From the NCBI GenBank assembly GCA_036525535.1, contig DATDAH010000350.1:1-6198 (forward strand): DNA of 6,198 nt, given 5' to 3'. Positions 1-5,911 of the stretch are shown here, in pieces; position 1 is the first letter of the stretch, and every line of letters begins with the position of its first letter. The notes beneath the pieces were generated by a model. It was not told the DNA's origin, did not search any database, and worked only from the letters and a program-made list of their open reading frames with translations. A program made the translations under genes and the position numbers. The stretch comes from DATDAH01 sp036525535. Lineage in GTDB: Bacteria; Actinomycetota; Acidimicrobiia; Acidimicrobiales; DATDAH01.

Positions 1-1752
1 CCACCAGGAGAACCCACCGCCCGACCCGGGTCGATCGTCCGGGTCCTGCCCGACGTGCCGGCACTGGGGCGCGCCTTCGACTACCTCGTTCCTGACGGGA
101 TGGACGGTCGGGTCGGTGTCGGTTCCCTGGTGCGCATCACGCTGCACGGCCGCCGGGTGGGCGGTTGGGTCATCGGTCTGGACTCGACCCCCCCGGACGG
201 CACGGTCCTGCAGCCGCTGTCCAAGGTCACGGGGTGGGGCCCGCCCCCGGACGTGGTCGGTCTCGCCGACTGGGCCGCCCACCGCTGGGCCGGCCGCCCC
301 GTCGCCTTCCTGCGCACGGCGTCGCCGCCTCGGGCGGTGACCGGGGTCCCCGACGCCTGGACGCCCAGCCACCCGGTCCCCACCACCGGCGACCAGTTGG
401 CCGAGGCCGCGTTCTCCACCAACGGGGTTTGGCAGCCGACGGTGCTGCGGCTGGCCCCGGGGGCCGATCGGTTCCCGCTGGTCCTGTCGGCCTGCCGGCG
501 CGGGGACGCGCTGGTGCTCCTGCCGTCGGTGGGTGACGCGGAGTCGCTGGGGGTGCGTTTGCGACGCGCGGGTGTGCCCGTGGCCGTGATGCCCGACGAA
601 TGGGCCCAGGCCCGGGGTGGGGCGACGGTCGTCGGGGCCCGATCGGCCGCCTGGGCCCCCGTCGTCGACCTGGCCGCCGTGCTGGTGCTGGACGAGCACG
701 ACGAGGCCCACAAGCAGGAGCAGACCCCCGCCTGGCACGCCCGGGACGTGGTCGTCGAGCGGGCTCGGCGGGCCGGCGTGCCCTGCGTGCTGGCCTCGCC
801 GTGCCCGTCGCTGGAGGCCCTCGAGGCGGGACGGCTGGTGACCCAGCCCCGCTCCGTCGAGCGGGAGGGGTGGCCGATCGTCGACGTCATCGACCGCCGT
901 CAGGACGAGCCCGGGCGGGCCGGGCTCTACTCGCCCCGCCTGGTCGAGCTGATGCGGGGGGGCGGGAGGGTGCTGTGCGTGCTCAACCGCAAGGGCCGGG
1001 CCCGCCTGCTGGCCTGTGCCGCGTGCGGCGAGATGGCCGGCTGCGAGCGGTGCGGGGCGGCGCTCGGCCAAACCGAGCCGGGGACACTGACCTGCCTGCG
1101 CTGTGACCTCAGCCGACCGACGGTGTGCGCGGCGTGCGGTGGCACCCGGATGAAGCTGCTGCGGGTGGGGGTCACCCGGGCGGCCGAGGAGTTGGCGGCG
1201 CTGGCCCGGACCGAGGTGGTGGAGGTGACGGGGGAGTCGGTGCCCGGCTCCTTGTCCGAGGCCCGCATCTACGTGGGCACCGAAGCCGTGCTCCACCAGG
1301 TGCCGCAGGCCGACGTCGTCGCCTTCCTGGACCTCGACCAGGAACTGCTGGCTCCCCGGTACCGGGCGGCCGAGGAGGCATTGGCGCTGCTGGCGCGCGC
1401 CTCCCGGATCCTGGGCGGGCGGCGTCGGGACGGACGGCTGGTCCTCCAGACCCGCCTGCCCGAGCACGAGGTCGTGCAGGCCGCCCTCCACGCCGACCCC
1501 AGTCGGGTCAGCGCCGCCGAGCGGCAACGGCGTCGGATCCTGGGGTACCCCCCGTCGACGGCCATGGCCGCGGTGAGCGGGGCGGCCGCCGACGAGTACG
1601 TCCTCGGGGTGGAGGGCGTCGACCTCCTGGGCCCGAGGGACGGCACCTGGCTCCTGCGGGCCCCGGACCACGCCACCCTGCTTTCGGCTCTCGAGCAGGC
1701 CCCCCGTCCCGCCGGCCGCTTGCGCCTCGACGTCGACCCCCTCCGCGTCTGA
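1..1752 (+). CDS. priA: Primosomal protein N' (PriA), actinobacterial helicase-degenerate type, 5'-partial
   Basis: PriA recognises stalled or repaired replication forks and helps reload the replicative helicase. The reading frame is open from base 1, and the residues before the first GTG (position 55) already read IVRVLPDVPAL, the start of the PriA 3'-DNA-end-binding domain, so the true start lies outside the window. Residues are counted from base 1. The N-terminal domain runs over about residues 12-60. A Walker-B-like DEHD is at 231-234, followed by the family's HKQ and HARD words. Eight cysteines (339, 342, 348, 351, 365, 368, 376, 379) form the paired zinc-binding region. The Walker A site is gone (APGADRF at 152-158, no GKT), and the usual motif VI is replaced by ASRILGGRR. 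This matches known actinobacterial PriA, thought not to be an active helicase. The visible 583 residues compare with 732 in E. coli. It is probably co-transcribed with rsmD. Confidence 0.94.
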   Translation, partial: PPGEPTARPGSIVRVLPDVPALGRAFDYLVPDGMDGRVGVGSLVRITLHGRRVGGWVIGLDSTPPDGTVLQPLSKVTGWGPPPDVVGLADWAAHRWAGRPVAFLRTASPPRAVTGVPDAWTPSHPVPTTGDQLAEAAFSTNGVWQPTVLRLAPGADRFPLVLSACRRGDALVLLPSVGDAESLGVRLRRAGVPVAVMPDEWAQARGGATVVGARSAAWAPVVDLAAVLVLDEHDEAHKQEQTPAWHARDVVVERARRAGVPCVLASPCPSLEALEAGRLVTQPRSVEREGWPIVDVIDRRQDEPGRAGLYSPRLVELMRGGGRVLCVLNRKGRARLLACAACGEMAGCERCGAALGQTEPGTLTCLRCDLSRPTVCAACGGTRMKLLRVGVTRAAEELAALARTEVVEVTGESVPGSLSEARIYVGTEAVLHQVPQADVVAFLDLDQELLAPRYRAAEEALALLARASRILGGRRRDGRLVLQTRLPEHEVVQAALHADPSRVSAAERQRRRILGYPPSTAMAAVSGAAADEYVLGVEGVDLLGPRDGTWLLRAPDHATLLSALEQAPRPAGRLRLDVDPLRV

Positions 1753-1765
1753 TGCCTCCCCTGGC

Positions 1766-1772
1766 AAGGTGG
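1766..1772 (+). promoter_or_regulatory. Ribosome binding site of rsmD
   Basis: AAGGTGG lies 5 nt before the GTG at 1778. It overlaps the in-frame GTG at 1769, which therefore cannot use it. This favours 1778 as the rsmD start. Confidence 0.6.
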
Positions 1773-1777
1773 GTGGC

Positions 1778-2335
1778 GTGAGGATCATCGGAGGCTCGGC
1801 CCGCGGCCGAAAGCTGGTCGGGCCATCCTCGGAGGGGACGCGGCCCCTGTCGGATCGGGCTCGGGAGTCGCTCTTCAACATCCTCGGCCCCGGCATCCGG
1901 GGCGAGCGGTTCCTCGATCTGTTCGCGGGCACCGGCGCCGTGGGCCTCGAGGCCCTGAGCCGGGGGGCCCTCTCGGCCACCTTCGTCGAGCAGGACCGCC
2001 GGGCCCTGGGTGACATCCAGGCCAACCTGAACACGCTGGGCTTCGCCAACCAGGGGAGGGCGGTCTCGGGCGATGCCCTCGGCTTCATCCGCCGGACCCG
2101 GGAGTCCTTCGACGTGATCTTCGCCGGTCCACCTCAGTGGGCGGCCCTGTGGAAGACCACGATCGAGGCCATCGACACCCGCCCGGAGATCCTCGCCGAC
2201 GGGGGTCTGCTGGTGACCCAACTCGACCCCTCCGAGGACGACGGCGACCCCGAGCTCGTGTGCCTCGAGCGGGTGGACCAGCGCGCCTACGGCAAGACCC
2301 TCCTGCTGTTCCACGAAGCCCGCCCGCCGGACTGA
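1778..2335 (+). CDS. rsmD: RsmD-type 16S rRNA (guanine966-N2)-methyltransferase, GPPQ variant
   Basis: Proteins of this family use S-adenosylmethionine to methylate N2 of G966 in 16S rRNA, near the P site of the 30S subunit. The GTG at 1778 gives MRIIGGSARGRKL, the standard RsmD N-terminus. An in-frame GTG at 1769 would add only three residues and overlaps the ribosome binding site. The SAM-binding motif I is FLDLFAGTGAVGLEA at residues 45-59, followed by the acidic FVEQD strand. The usual catalytic motif (D/N)PP(F/Y) reads GPPQ at 117-120, followed by W and then ALWKT. This resembles the APPQYxxLW form that I recall from RsmD-like proteins of Chloroflexi and cyanobacteria. The C-terminus DQRAYGKTLLLF also fits. 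The length of 185 residues is close to the 198 of E. coli RsmD. The gap to priA is 25 nt and to the next gene 4 nt, suggesting one operon. Family membership is firm; exact target and activity are inferred. Confidence 0.92.
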   Translation: MRIIGGSARGRKLVGPSSEGTRPLSDRARESLFNILGPGIRGERFLDLFAGTGAVGLEALSRGALSATFVEQDRRALGDIQANLNTLGFANQGRAVSGDALGFIRRTRESFDVIFAGPPQWAALWKTTIEAIDTRPEILADGGLLVTQLDPSEDDGDPELVCLERVDQRAYGKTLLLFHEARPPD

Positions 2336-2339
2336 GCGC

Positions 2340-3527
2340 GTGCGCCGTCGCTTCGACGATGACGAACGTCGAGCCCGACTCGGCCGTCGTCACCACCTCA
2401 GCCAGCCGGCCTCGTCGGTGGAGGCTGCGGCCGGGGACCTGGTGGGGCTGCACTCCTCGGATCCCGCCACCGTGGTGCTGTCGGCCCGGGCCCGCCGCCC
2501 CGAGGCCATGGTCGAGGAGCTCGAGCATGCGCTCTACGAGACCCGAACGCTCGTGCGCCTGCTGGGCATGCGCCGGACCATGTTCGTGGTGCCCCGGGAC
2601 CTGGCCGGCCTGATCGATGTCAGCTGCGCTCGGGACCTGGCCCGGGCCGAGCGCAAGCGCCTCCTGACCATGATCGAGTCCTCGGGGGCGGCAGGGCGAC
2701 GCCGTCCGGACCGATGGTTGGTGGCCGCGGAGGAGGCAACGCTGGCCGCCCTCGCCGAGCACGGACCGGCCGCCGCCGGGGAGCTGAAGGACCACGTGCC
2801 CGACCTCGGCCTGAAGCTCACCGCCGGCGAGGGGACCCGGTTCGCCGCGGAGGTGGGCGTGTCCTCCCGGGTGTTGGGTCTGCTGGCCATGGAAGGACGG
2901 ATCGTGCGGGGCCGGCCCCGCGGCTCGTGGCTCTCGAGCCAATACCGGTGGGTCCGTACGGAGGACTGGCTGGGCGAGCCCTACGCCGAACCCGAGCCGG
3001 TGACCGCCCGGGCCGATCTGATCCGCCGCTGGCTCCGGGCGTTCGGTCCGGCGCCGATCGCCGACATCAAGTGGTGGACGGGTTGGACGTTGGGGGCCAC
3101 GAGGGCGGCACTGGCCACCGTCGATGCCGTTGCGGTCGACCTGCCGGACGGCGAAGGGTGGGTCCTGGCCGACGACCAGGATCCGGTCGAGGCCCCCGCG
3201 CCGTGGGTGGCGCTTCTTCCCTCCCTGGATCCGACCCCGATGGGCTGGAAGGGGCGCGACTGGTACCTGGACCCCGACCACGTCCCTGCCCTCTTCGACT
3301 ACAGCGGCAACATCGGGCCCACGGTGTGGGCGGACGGTCAGGTCGTCGGCGGCTGGGGCCAATGGCCCGACGGCACCGTGGCGTATCGGCTGCTCGCCGA
3401 TGTAGGGGGGGAGACCGAGCGGGCCATCGCCGCCGCGGCCGCCGCCCTCACGGACTGGCTGGGCGGCGTCGTCGTCACGCCACGCTTCCCCACGCCGATC
3501 GACAAAGCGCTGCGCGCCGGCCCGTAG
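2340..3527 (+). CDS. Winged-helix DNA-binding domain protein (HTH_42 / YcaQ-AlkZ related)
   Basis: This 395-residue protein matches the HTH_42 family (formerly DUF1006), tandem winged-helix proteins that include the DNA glycosylases AlkZ (Streptomyces) and YcaQ/AlkX (E. coli), which remove bulky alkyl adducts or unhook crosslinks. Recognisable words are the basic N-terminus with ERRARLGRRHHL (9-20), ALYETRTLVRLLGMRRTMFVV around 63-83, and the C-terminal blocks GWKGRDWYLDPDH and GNIGPTVWADGQVVGGW (about 301-340), ending in RFPTPIDKALRA. The segment that carries the catalytic Q-x-Q or Q-x-D in characterised members reads LHSSDP here (37-42), so glycosylase activity cannot be assumed; it may only bind DNA or act differently. 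No signal peptide or membrane segment is seen. The GTG start lies 4 nt after the rsmD stop, with no clear Shine-Dalgarno sequence, suggesting translational coupling. The specific function is unknown. Confidence 0.88.
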   Translation: MRRRFDDDERRARLGRRHHLSQPASSVEAAAGDLVGLHSSDPATVVLSARARRPEAMVEELEHALYETRTLVRLLGMRRTMFVVPRDLAGLIDVSCARDLARAERKRLLTMIESSGAAGRRRPDRWLVAAEEATLAALAEHGPAAAGELKDHVPDLGLKLTAGEGTRFAAEVGVSSRVLGLLAMEGRIVRGRPRGSWLSSQYRWVRTEDWLGEPYAEPEPVTARADLIRRWLRAFGPAPIADIKWWTGWTLGATRAALATVDAVAVDLPDGEGWVLADDQDPVEAPAPWVALLPSLDPTPMGWKGRDWYLDPDHVPALFDYSGNIGPTVWADGQVVGGWGQWPDGTVAYRLLADVGGETERAIAAAAAALTDWLGGVVVTPRFPTPIDKALRAGP

Positions 3528-3546
3528 GCCCCACCTTCTGAGGGGC
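3528..3546 (+). terminator. GC hairpin directly after the winged-helix gene, possible terminator
   Basis: GCCCC (3528-3532) pairs with GGGGC (3542-3546) around a 9-nt loop, starting on the base after the TAG stop. There is no T-run behind it, so it is at best an atypical terminator or an mRNA 3'-end stabiliser. Its position between two units is the main support. Confidence 0.3.
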
Positions 3547-3556
3547 GCAGATCACC

Positions 3557-3576
3557 CGGTGGGTCGGCGACCACCG
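3557..3576. promoter_or_regulatory. Inverted repeat, candidate operator for the AIM24-family gene
   Basis: CGGTGGGTCG (3557-3566) and CGACCACCG (3568-3576) form a nine-base dyad around a central G, with one extra G in the left arm. It overlaps the likely -35 region of the downstream promoter. The position suits a repressor or activator site, but no regulator is known, and a short RNA hairpin is the alternative. Confidence 0.35.
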
Positions 3577-3596
3577 TCGAGCGCGGGGCGTACGCT
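3567..3596 (+). promoter_or_regulatory. Candidate sigma70-type promoter of the AIM24-family gene
   Basis: TACGCT (3591-3596) fits the TAnnnT -10 consensus common in high-GC actinobacteria. A weak -35 element, GCGACC (3567-3572), sits 18 bp upstream and shares only the GAC core with TTGACA. Transcription would start near 3603, leaving a leader of about 32 nt that contains the ribosome binding site. The -10 box is reasonable; the -35 is weak. Confidence 0.4.
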
Positions 3597-3618
3597 CTCG
3601 TCGCCCAGCAGCCCCGAC

Positions 3619-3624
3619 GGAGGA
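3619..3624 (+). promoter_or_regulatory. Ribosome binding site of the AIM24-family gene
   Basis: GGAGGA ends 10 nt before the ATG at 3635. It is a strong Shine-Dalgarno match and fixes this ATG as the start. Confidence 0.75.
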
Positions 3625-3634
3625 CGCCCCAACC

Positions 3635-4318
3635 ATGCAGGTCGAGATCAAGTACAGCCCCAGCTACTCGATGGCCTTCGCCAGCCTCGACGCGGGGGAG
3701 TCGATCAAGGCCGAGGGCGGGGCGATGGTGAGCCAGTCGCCCGGCCTGCAGATGGAGACCAAGGCCGAGGGCGGCTTCATGAAGGGCCTGAAGCGGGCGG
3801 CGCTGGGGGGCGAGTCGTTCTTCATGAACACGTTCACGGCGACACAGCAGGGCGACCAGATCGGGCTGGCCCCGCCGCTGCCCGGTGACATCGCCCATTG
3901 GCCGCTGGCCGGCCAGACCGTCTACCTCCAGTCCGGCTCGTACCTGGCGTCGAGCGCGGGCATCGACATCGACACCGACTGGGGCGGGGCGAAGACCTTC
4001 TTCAGCAGCGAGGGCCTGATCGTGCTCAAGGTGTGGGGGACCGGTGACCTGCTGATCTCCTCCTACGGCGCCATTCACACGATGGACCTGGCCGCGGGCC
4101 AGTCCTACATCGTGGACACGGGCCACATGGTCGGCTGGTCCGAGGGCGTCACGTACACGGTCAACAAGGCGGGTGGCGGCTGGAAGCAGACCCTCCTCGG
4201 CGGCGAGGGCCTCGTCTGCACGCTCACCGGTCCCGGCCGCATCTACCTCCAGACCCGCAGCCCCGCCGACTTCATCGGTTGGCTCGTCCCCCAACTCCCC
4301 ACGCCCAGCAGCAACTGA
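3635..4318 (+). CDS. AIM24 / TIGR00266 family protein of unknown function
   Basis: The 227-residue product belongs to the AIM24 family (TIGR00266), beta-rich proteins with a TRAP-like fold that are widespread in bacteria; the yeast namesake is mitochondrial. Supporting words are the early GESIKAEGGAMVSQSPG block (21-37), the METKAEGGFMKGLKRAALGGESFFMNTFTA region (about 40-69), and later glycine-rich strands such as GTGDLLISSYGAIHTMDLAAGQSYIVDTGHMVGW. The C-terminus IYLQTRSPADFIGWL is also typical. The protein appears cytoplasmic: there is no signal peptide or membrane helix. The biochemical role of the bacterial members is not established. It has a good ribosome binding site and its own upstream region of 107 nt, and the 163 nt after it contains a hairpin, so it is probably transcribed on its own. 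It has no evident functional tie to def and fmt downstream. Confidence 0.92.
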   Translation: MQVEIKYSPSYSMAFASLDAGESIKAEGGAMVSQSPGLQMETKAEGGFMKGLKRAALGGESFFMNTFTATQQGDQIGLAPPLPGDIAHWPLAGQTVYLQSGSYLASSAGIDIDTDWGGAKTFFSSEGLIVLKVWGTGDLLISSYGAIHTMDLAAGQSYIVDTGHMVGWSEGVTYTVNKAGGGWKQTLLGGEGLVCTLTGPGRIYLQTRSPADFIGWLVPQLPTPSSN

Positions 4319-4340
4319 CGCCGTGCGGCGGTTCCGCCTT

Positions 4341-4367
4341 GTTCGGGTGAGGCCGCCGAACCCGAGC
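4341..4367 (+). terminator. Hairpin after the AIM24-family gene, possible terminator
   Basis: GTTCGGGT (4341-4348) pairs with ACCCGAGC (4360-4367), an 8-bp stem with one G-U pair and an 11-nt loop, 22 nt after the stop codon. No T-run follows, so intrinsic termination would be weak. The rest of the 163-nt gap (4319-4481) holds no gene that I can support; it carries the def promoter at its 3' end. Confidence 0.35.
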
Positions 4368-4468
4368 CGTCGGTGACTCGCATCGATGGCGTCGCCTGCG
4401 ACCGATCCGGGTCCGTACTCCCCGATCGGACGGTCATCGGGCTCCGGGTCGTCAGCGGGGGAGGCCGG

Positions 4469-4474
4469 TAGCGT
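4469..4474 (+). promoter_or_regulatory. -10 box of a likely leaderless def promoter
   Basis: TAGCGT matches TAnnnT and ends 7 nt before the def ATG at 4482, so transcription would begin at or next to the A of the start codon. The nearest Shine-Dalgarno-like run, GGGGGAGG (4457-4464), is 17 nt from the ATG and lies upstream of the -10 box, which is too far to serve. No convincing -35 was found. Leaderless mRNAs of this geometry are common in actinobacteria. Confidence 0.5.
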
Positions 4475-4481
4475 TGTGGCC

Positions 4482-5018
4482 ATGGCGTCGTTCGAGATCC
4501 GGATCGTGGGTGACCCCGTGCTGAAGCAGCGGGCCCACGAGATCGAGAACGTCGACGACGCGCTCGTGCGGTTGGTCGACGACATGGTCGTGACCATGTA
4601 CGAGGCGCCCGGTGTGGGCCTCGCCGCCCCGCAGGTCGGCGTGCAGAAGCGCCTCTTCGTGTACGACATCGGCGAGGGCCCCCAGACGCTGGTCAATCCC
4701 ACCATCGTGGAGGGCGACGGCGAATGGGTCTTCGACGAGGGCTGCCTGTCGGTGCCGGGCCTGTCCTGGGAGATCGTGCGGCCCAAGGAGGTCCATCTCA
4801 ACGGGTGGGACCTCGAGGGCAACGAGGTCTCCGTGGAGGCTGACGAGTACCTGGCCCGGGTGTTCCAACACGAGATGGACCACCTCGACGGGATCCTCCT
4901 GCTGGAGCGGCTCGACGAGGACCAGGCCAAGGAGGCCAAGAAGGCCGTGCGGGAGCTCATGCTCACCGGCCGAGCCCCCGTGCAGACCCGTCCCCGGGAG
5001 GGATTGTCCCTGGACTGA
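4482..5018 (+). CDS. def: Peptide deformylase
   Basis: Peptide deformylase removes the formyl group from the N-terminal methionine of new proteins, as formate, using a bound metal ion (Fe2+ in most bacteria). All three family motifs are intact: GVGLAAPQVG at residues 44-53, EGCLS at 86-90 and QHEMDH at 129-134. The metal ligands are Cys88, His130 and His134, with Glu131 as the catalytic base. The ATG at 4482 gives MASFEIRIVGDPVLKQRA, the normal N-terminus, and 178 residues, a usual length. An in-frame ATG at 4386 would add 32 low-complexity Gly/Ser/Pro residues unlike any deformylase and would run through the promoter, so it is rejected. The gene leads a coupled operon with fmt, the enzyme that puts on the formyl group. 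Its stop codon overlaps the proposed fmt start. Confidence 0.97.
   Translation: MASFEIRIVGDPVLKQRAHEIENVDDALVRLVDDMVVTMYEAPGVGLAAPQVGVQKRLFVYDIGEGPQTLVNPTIVEGDGEWVFDEGCLSVPGLSWEIVRPKEVHLNGWDLEGNEVSVEADEYLARVFQHEMDHLDGILLLERLDEDQAKEAKKAVRELMLTGRAPVQTRPREGLSLD
4996..5002 (+). promoter_or_regulatory. Probable ribosome binding site of fmt
   Basis: GGGAGGG lies inside the end of def, 12 nt before the CTG at 5015. The spacing is somewhat long, but no other Shine-Dalgarno-like sequence lies near either candidate start, which supports 5015 over the CTG at 5045. Confidence 0.4.
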
Positions 5019-5911
5019 AGCCGGCGCCCGTTCACCCCGGGCGGCTGGCGTTCCTGGGGACCCCCGAGCTGGCGGTCCCCTTCCTGCGGGGGCTGCACGC
5101 CGCTGAGTGGCCCATCGACCTCGTGGTCTCGCGGCCCGACACCCGCCGCCGCCGCAACGCCGATCCGGAGCCCAGCCCGGTGAAGGCCGCGGCCCTCGAC
5201 CTCGGCCTGCCGGTCAGCGACGACCCGGCCCAGGTGGCCACCTCCGGCGCGGACCTGGCGATCGTCGTGGCCTACGGCCGCATCATCAAGCCCGACCTGC
5301 TGGCCCAAGTCCCCATGGTCAACGTGCACTTCTCCCGGCTGCCCCGCTGGCGGGGGGCGGCCCCGGTGGAGCGGGCGATCCTGGCCGGGGACGAGACCAC
5401 CGGCGTCGATGTGATGGTGGTCGAGGAGGGCCTGGACACCGGACCGGTGTACGCCCGCCACCAGACCGAGATCGGCGACCACGAGACCGCCGGTGAGCTG
5501 GCCCAGCGGCTGGTCGGCATCGGCGTCCCGCTGCTGTTGGACACGCTGAAGGCCGGTCTGCGGGACCCGACGCCACAAGCGGGCGAGCCCACCTACGCCG
5601 CCAAGATCGACCCCGCCGAGCTGCGCATCGACTGGTTGCGCTCGACCATCGAGATCCACCGCCTGGTCCGCCTCGAGCGGGCCTGGACCACGTTCCGAGG
5701 CAGGCGGCTGAAGGTCCTGGCCGGACACCCGCTGCCGGGCTCGCTGGCATCCGGGGTGATGGACCTCGACCTGCCCGTGGAGGTCGGCACCGGTCAGGGC
5801 ACGTTCCGGCTGGACATCGTGCAACCCGAGGGGAAGGCCGCCATGAAGGCCAAGGACTGGGCCCAGGGCGCGAGGATCGAGCCGGGCGAACGACTGGGAG
5901 ACGAGCCATGA
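5015..5911 (+). CDS. fmt: Methionyl-tRNA formyltransferase, apparent CTG start
   Basis: Fmt transfers a formyl group from 10-formyl-tetrahydrofolate to Met-tRNA(fMet) for translation initiation. Counting from the CTG at 5015 (298 residues; E. coli has 315), the N-terminal Rossmann strand LAFLGTPELAVPFL is at 11-24. The SPVKAAALDLGLPV block follows at 54-67 and the folate-binding VNVHFSRLPRWRG at 102-114. The catalytic Asn103, His105 and Asp141 (in EGLDTGPV) have exactly the spacing of N106, H108 and D144 in E. coli. The C-terminal tRNA-binding domain is present, with AWTTFRGRRLKVL and QPEGKAAMKAKDW. The first in-frame ATG/GTG/TTG is the GTG at 5123, which would delete the first strand and the GTPE loop. 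CTG 5015 overlaps the def stop as CTGA, like the ATGA junction with the next gene. CTG 5045 (MAFLGTPE) is the alternative. Function is very sure; the start is not. Confidence 0.95.
   Translation: MKPAPVHPGRLAFLGTPELAVPFLRGLHAAEWPIDLVVSRPDTRRRRNADPEPSPVKAAALDLGLPVSDDPAQVATSGADLAIVVAYGRIIKPDLLAQVPMVNVHFSRLPRWRGAAPVERAILAGDETTGVDVMVVEEGLDTGPVYARHQTEIGDHETAGELAQRLVGIGVPLLLDTLKAGLRDPTPQAGEPTYAAKIDPAELRIDWLRSTIEIHRLVRLERAWTTFRGRRLKVLAGHPLPGSLASGVMDLDLPVEVGTGQGTFRLDIVQPEGKAAMKAKDWAQGARIEPGERLGDEP
5896..5900 (+). promoter_or_regulatory. Ribosome binding site of the mog/moaB gene
   Basis: GGGAG inside the end of fmt lies 7 nt before the ATG at 5908, an ideal spacing that supports this start together with the ATGA overlap. 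Confidence 0.6.

Noticed and set aside
55..57. GTG 55 as the priA start
   Set aside because: Conserved PriA residues (IVRVLPDV) are encoded in frame before it and the frame is open to the window edge.
1508..3362. Long minus-strand frames at 1508-2314 and 2085-3362
   Set aside because: They are antisense to priA, rsmD and the winged-helix gene, of low complexity and without motifs; shadows of high-GC coding DNA.
2714..3541. A 275-codon plus-strand frame overlapping the winged-helix gene
   Set aside because: Arg/Gly-rich out-of-frame translation with no family resemblance; the 2340-3527 frame carries the conserved HTH_42 words.
4422..4429. CCGATCGG palindrome between the AIM24 gene and def
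   Set aside because: An isolated 8-base palindrome is expected by chance in GC-rich DNA; no partner site or longer dyad was seen.
4386..4481. N-terminal extension of def from ATG 4386
   Set aside because: The extra 32 residues are Gly/Ser/Pro-rich and unlike deformylases, and the stretch contains the likely -10 box; ATG 4482 gives the normal N-terminus.
5123..5125. GTG 5123 as the fmt start
   Set aside because: It would remove the first Rossmann strand and the GTPE loop, which are encoded in frame directly upstream.
3338..5824. An 828-codon open frame on the minus strand
   Set aside because: It runs antisense to the C-terminal part of the winged-helix gene and through AIM24, def and most of fmt, all of which have clear family motifs. 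Its translation is rich in Arg, Gly, His and Pro with no recognisable domain, as expected from G/C third-position bias.
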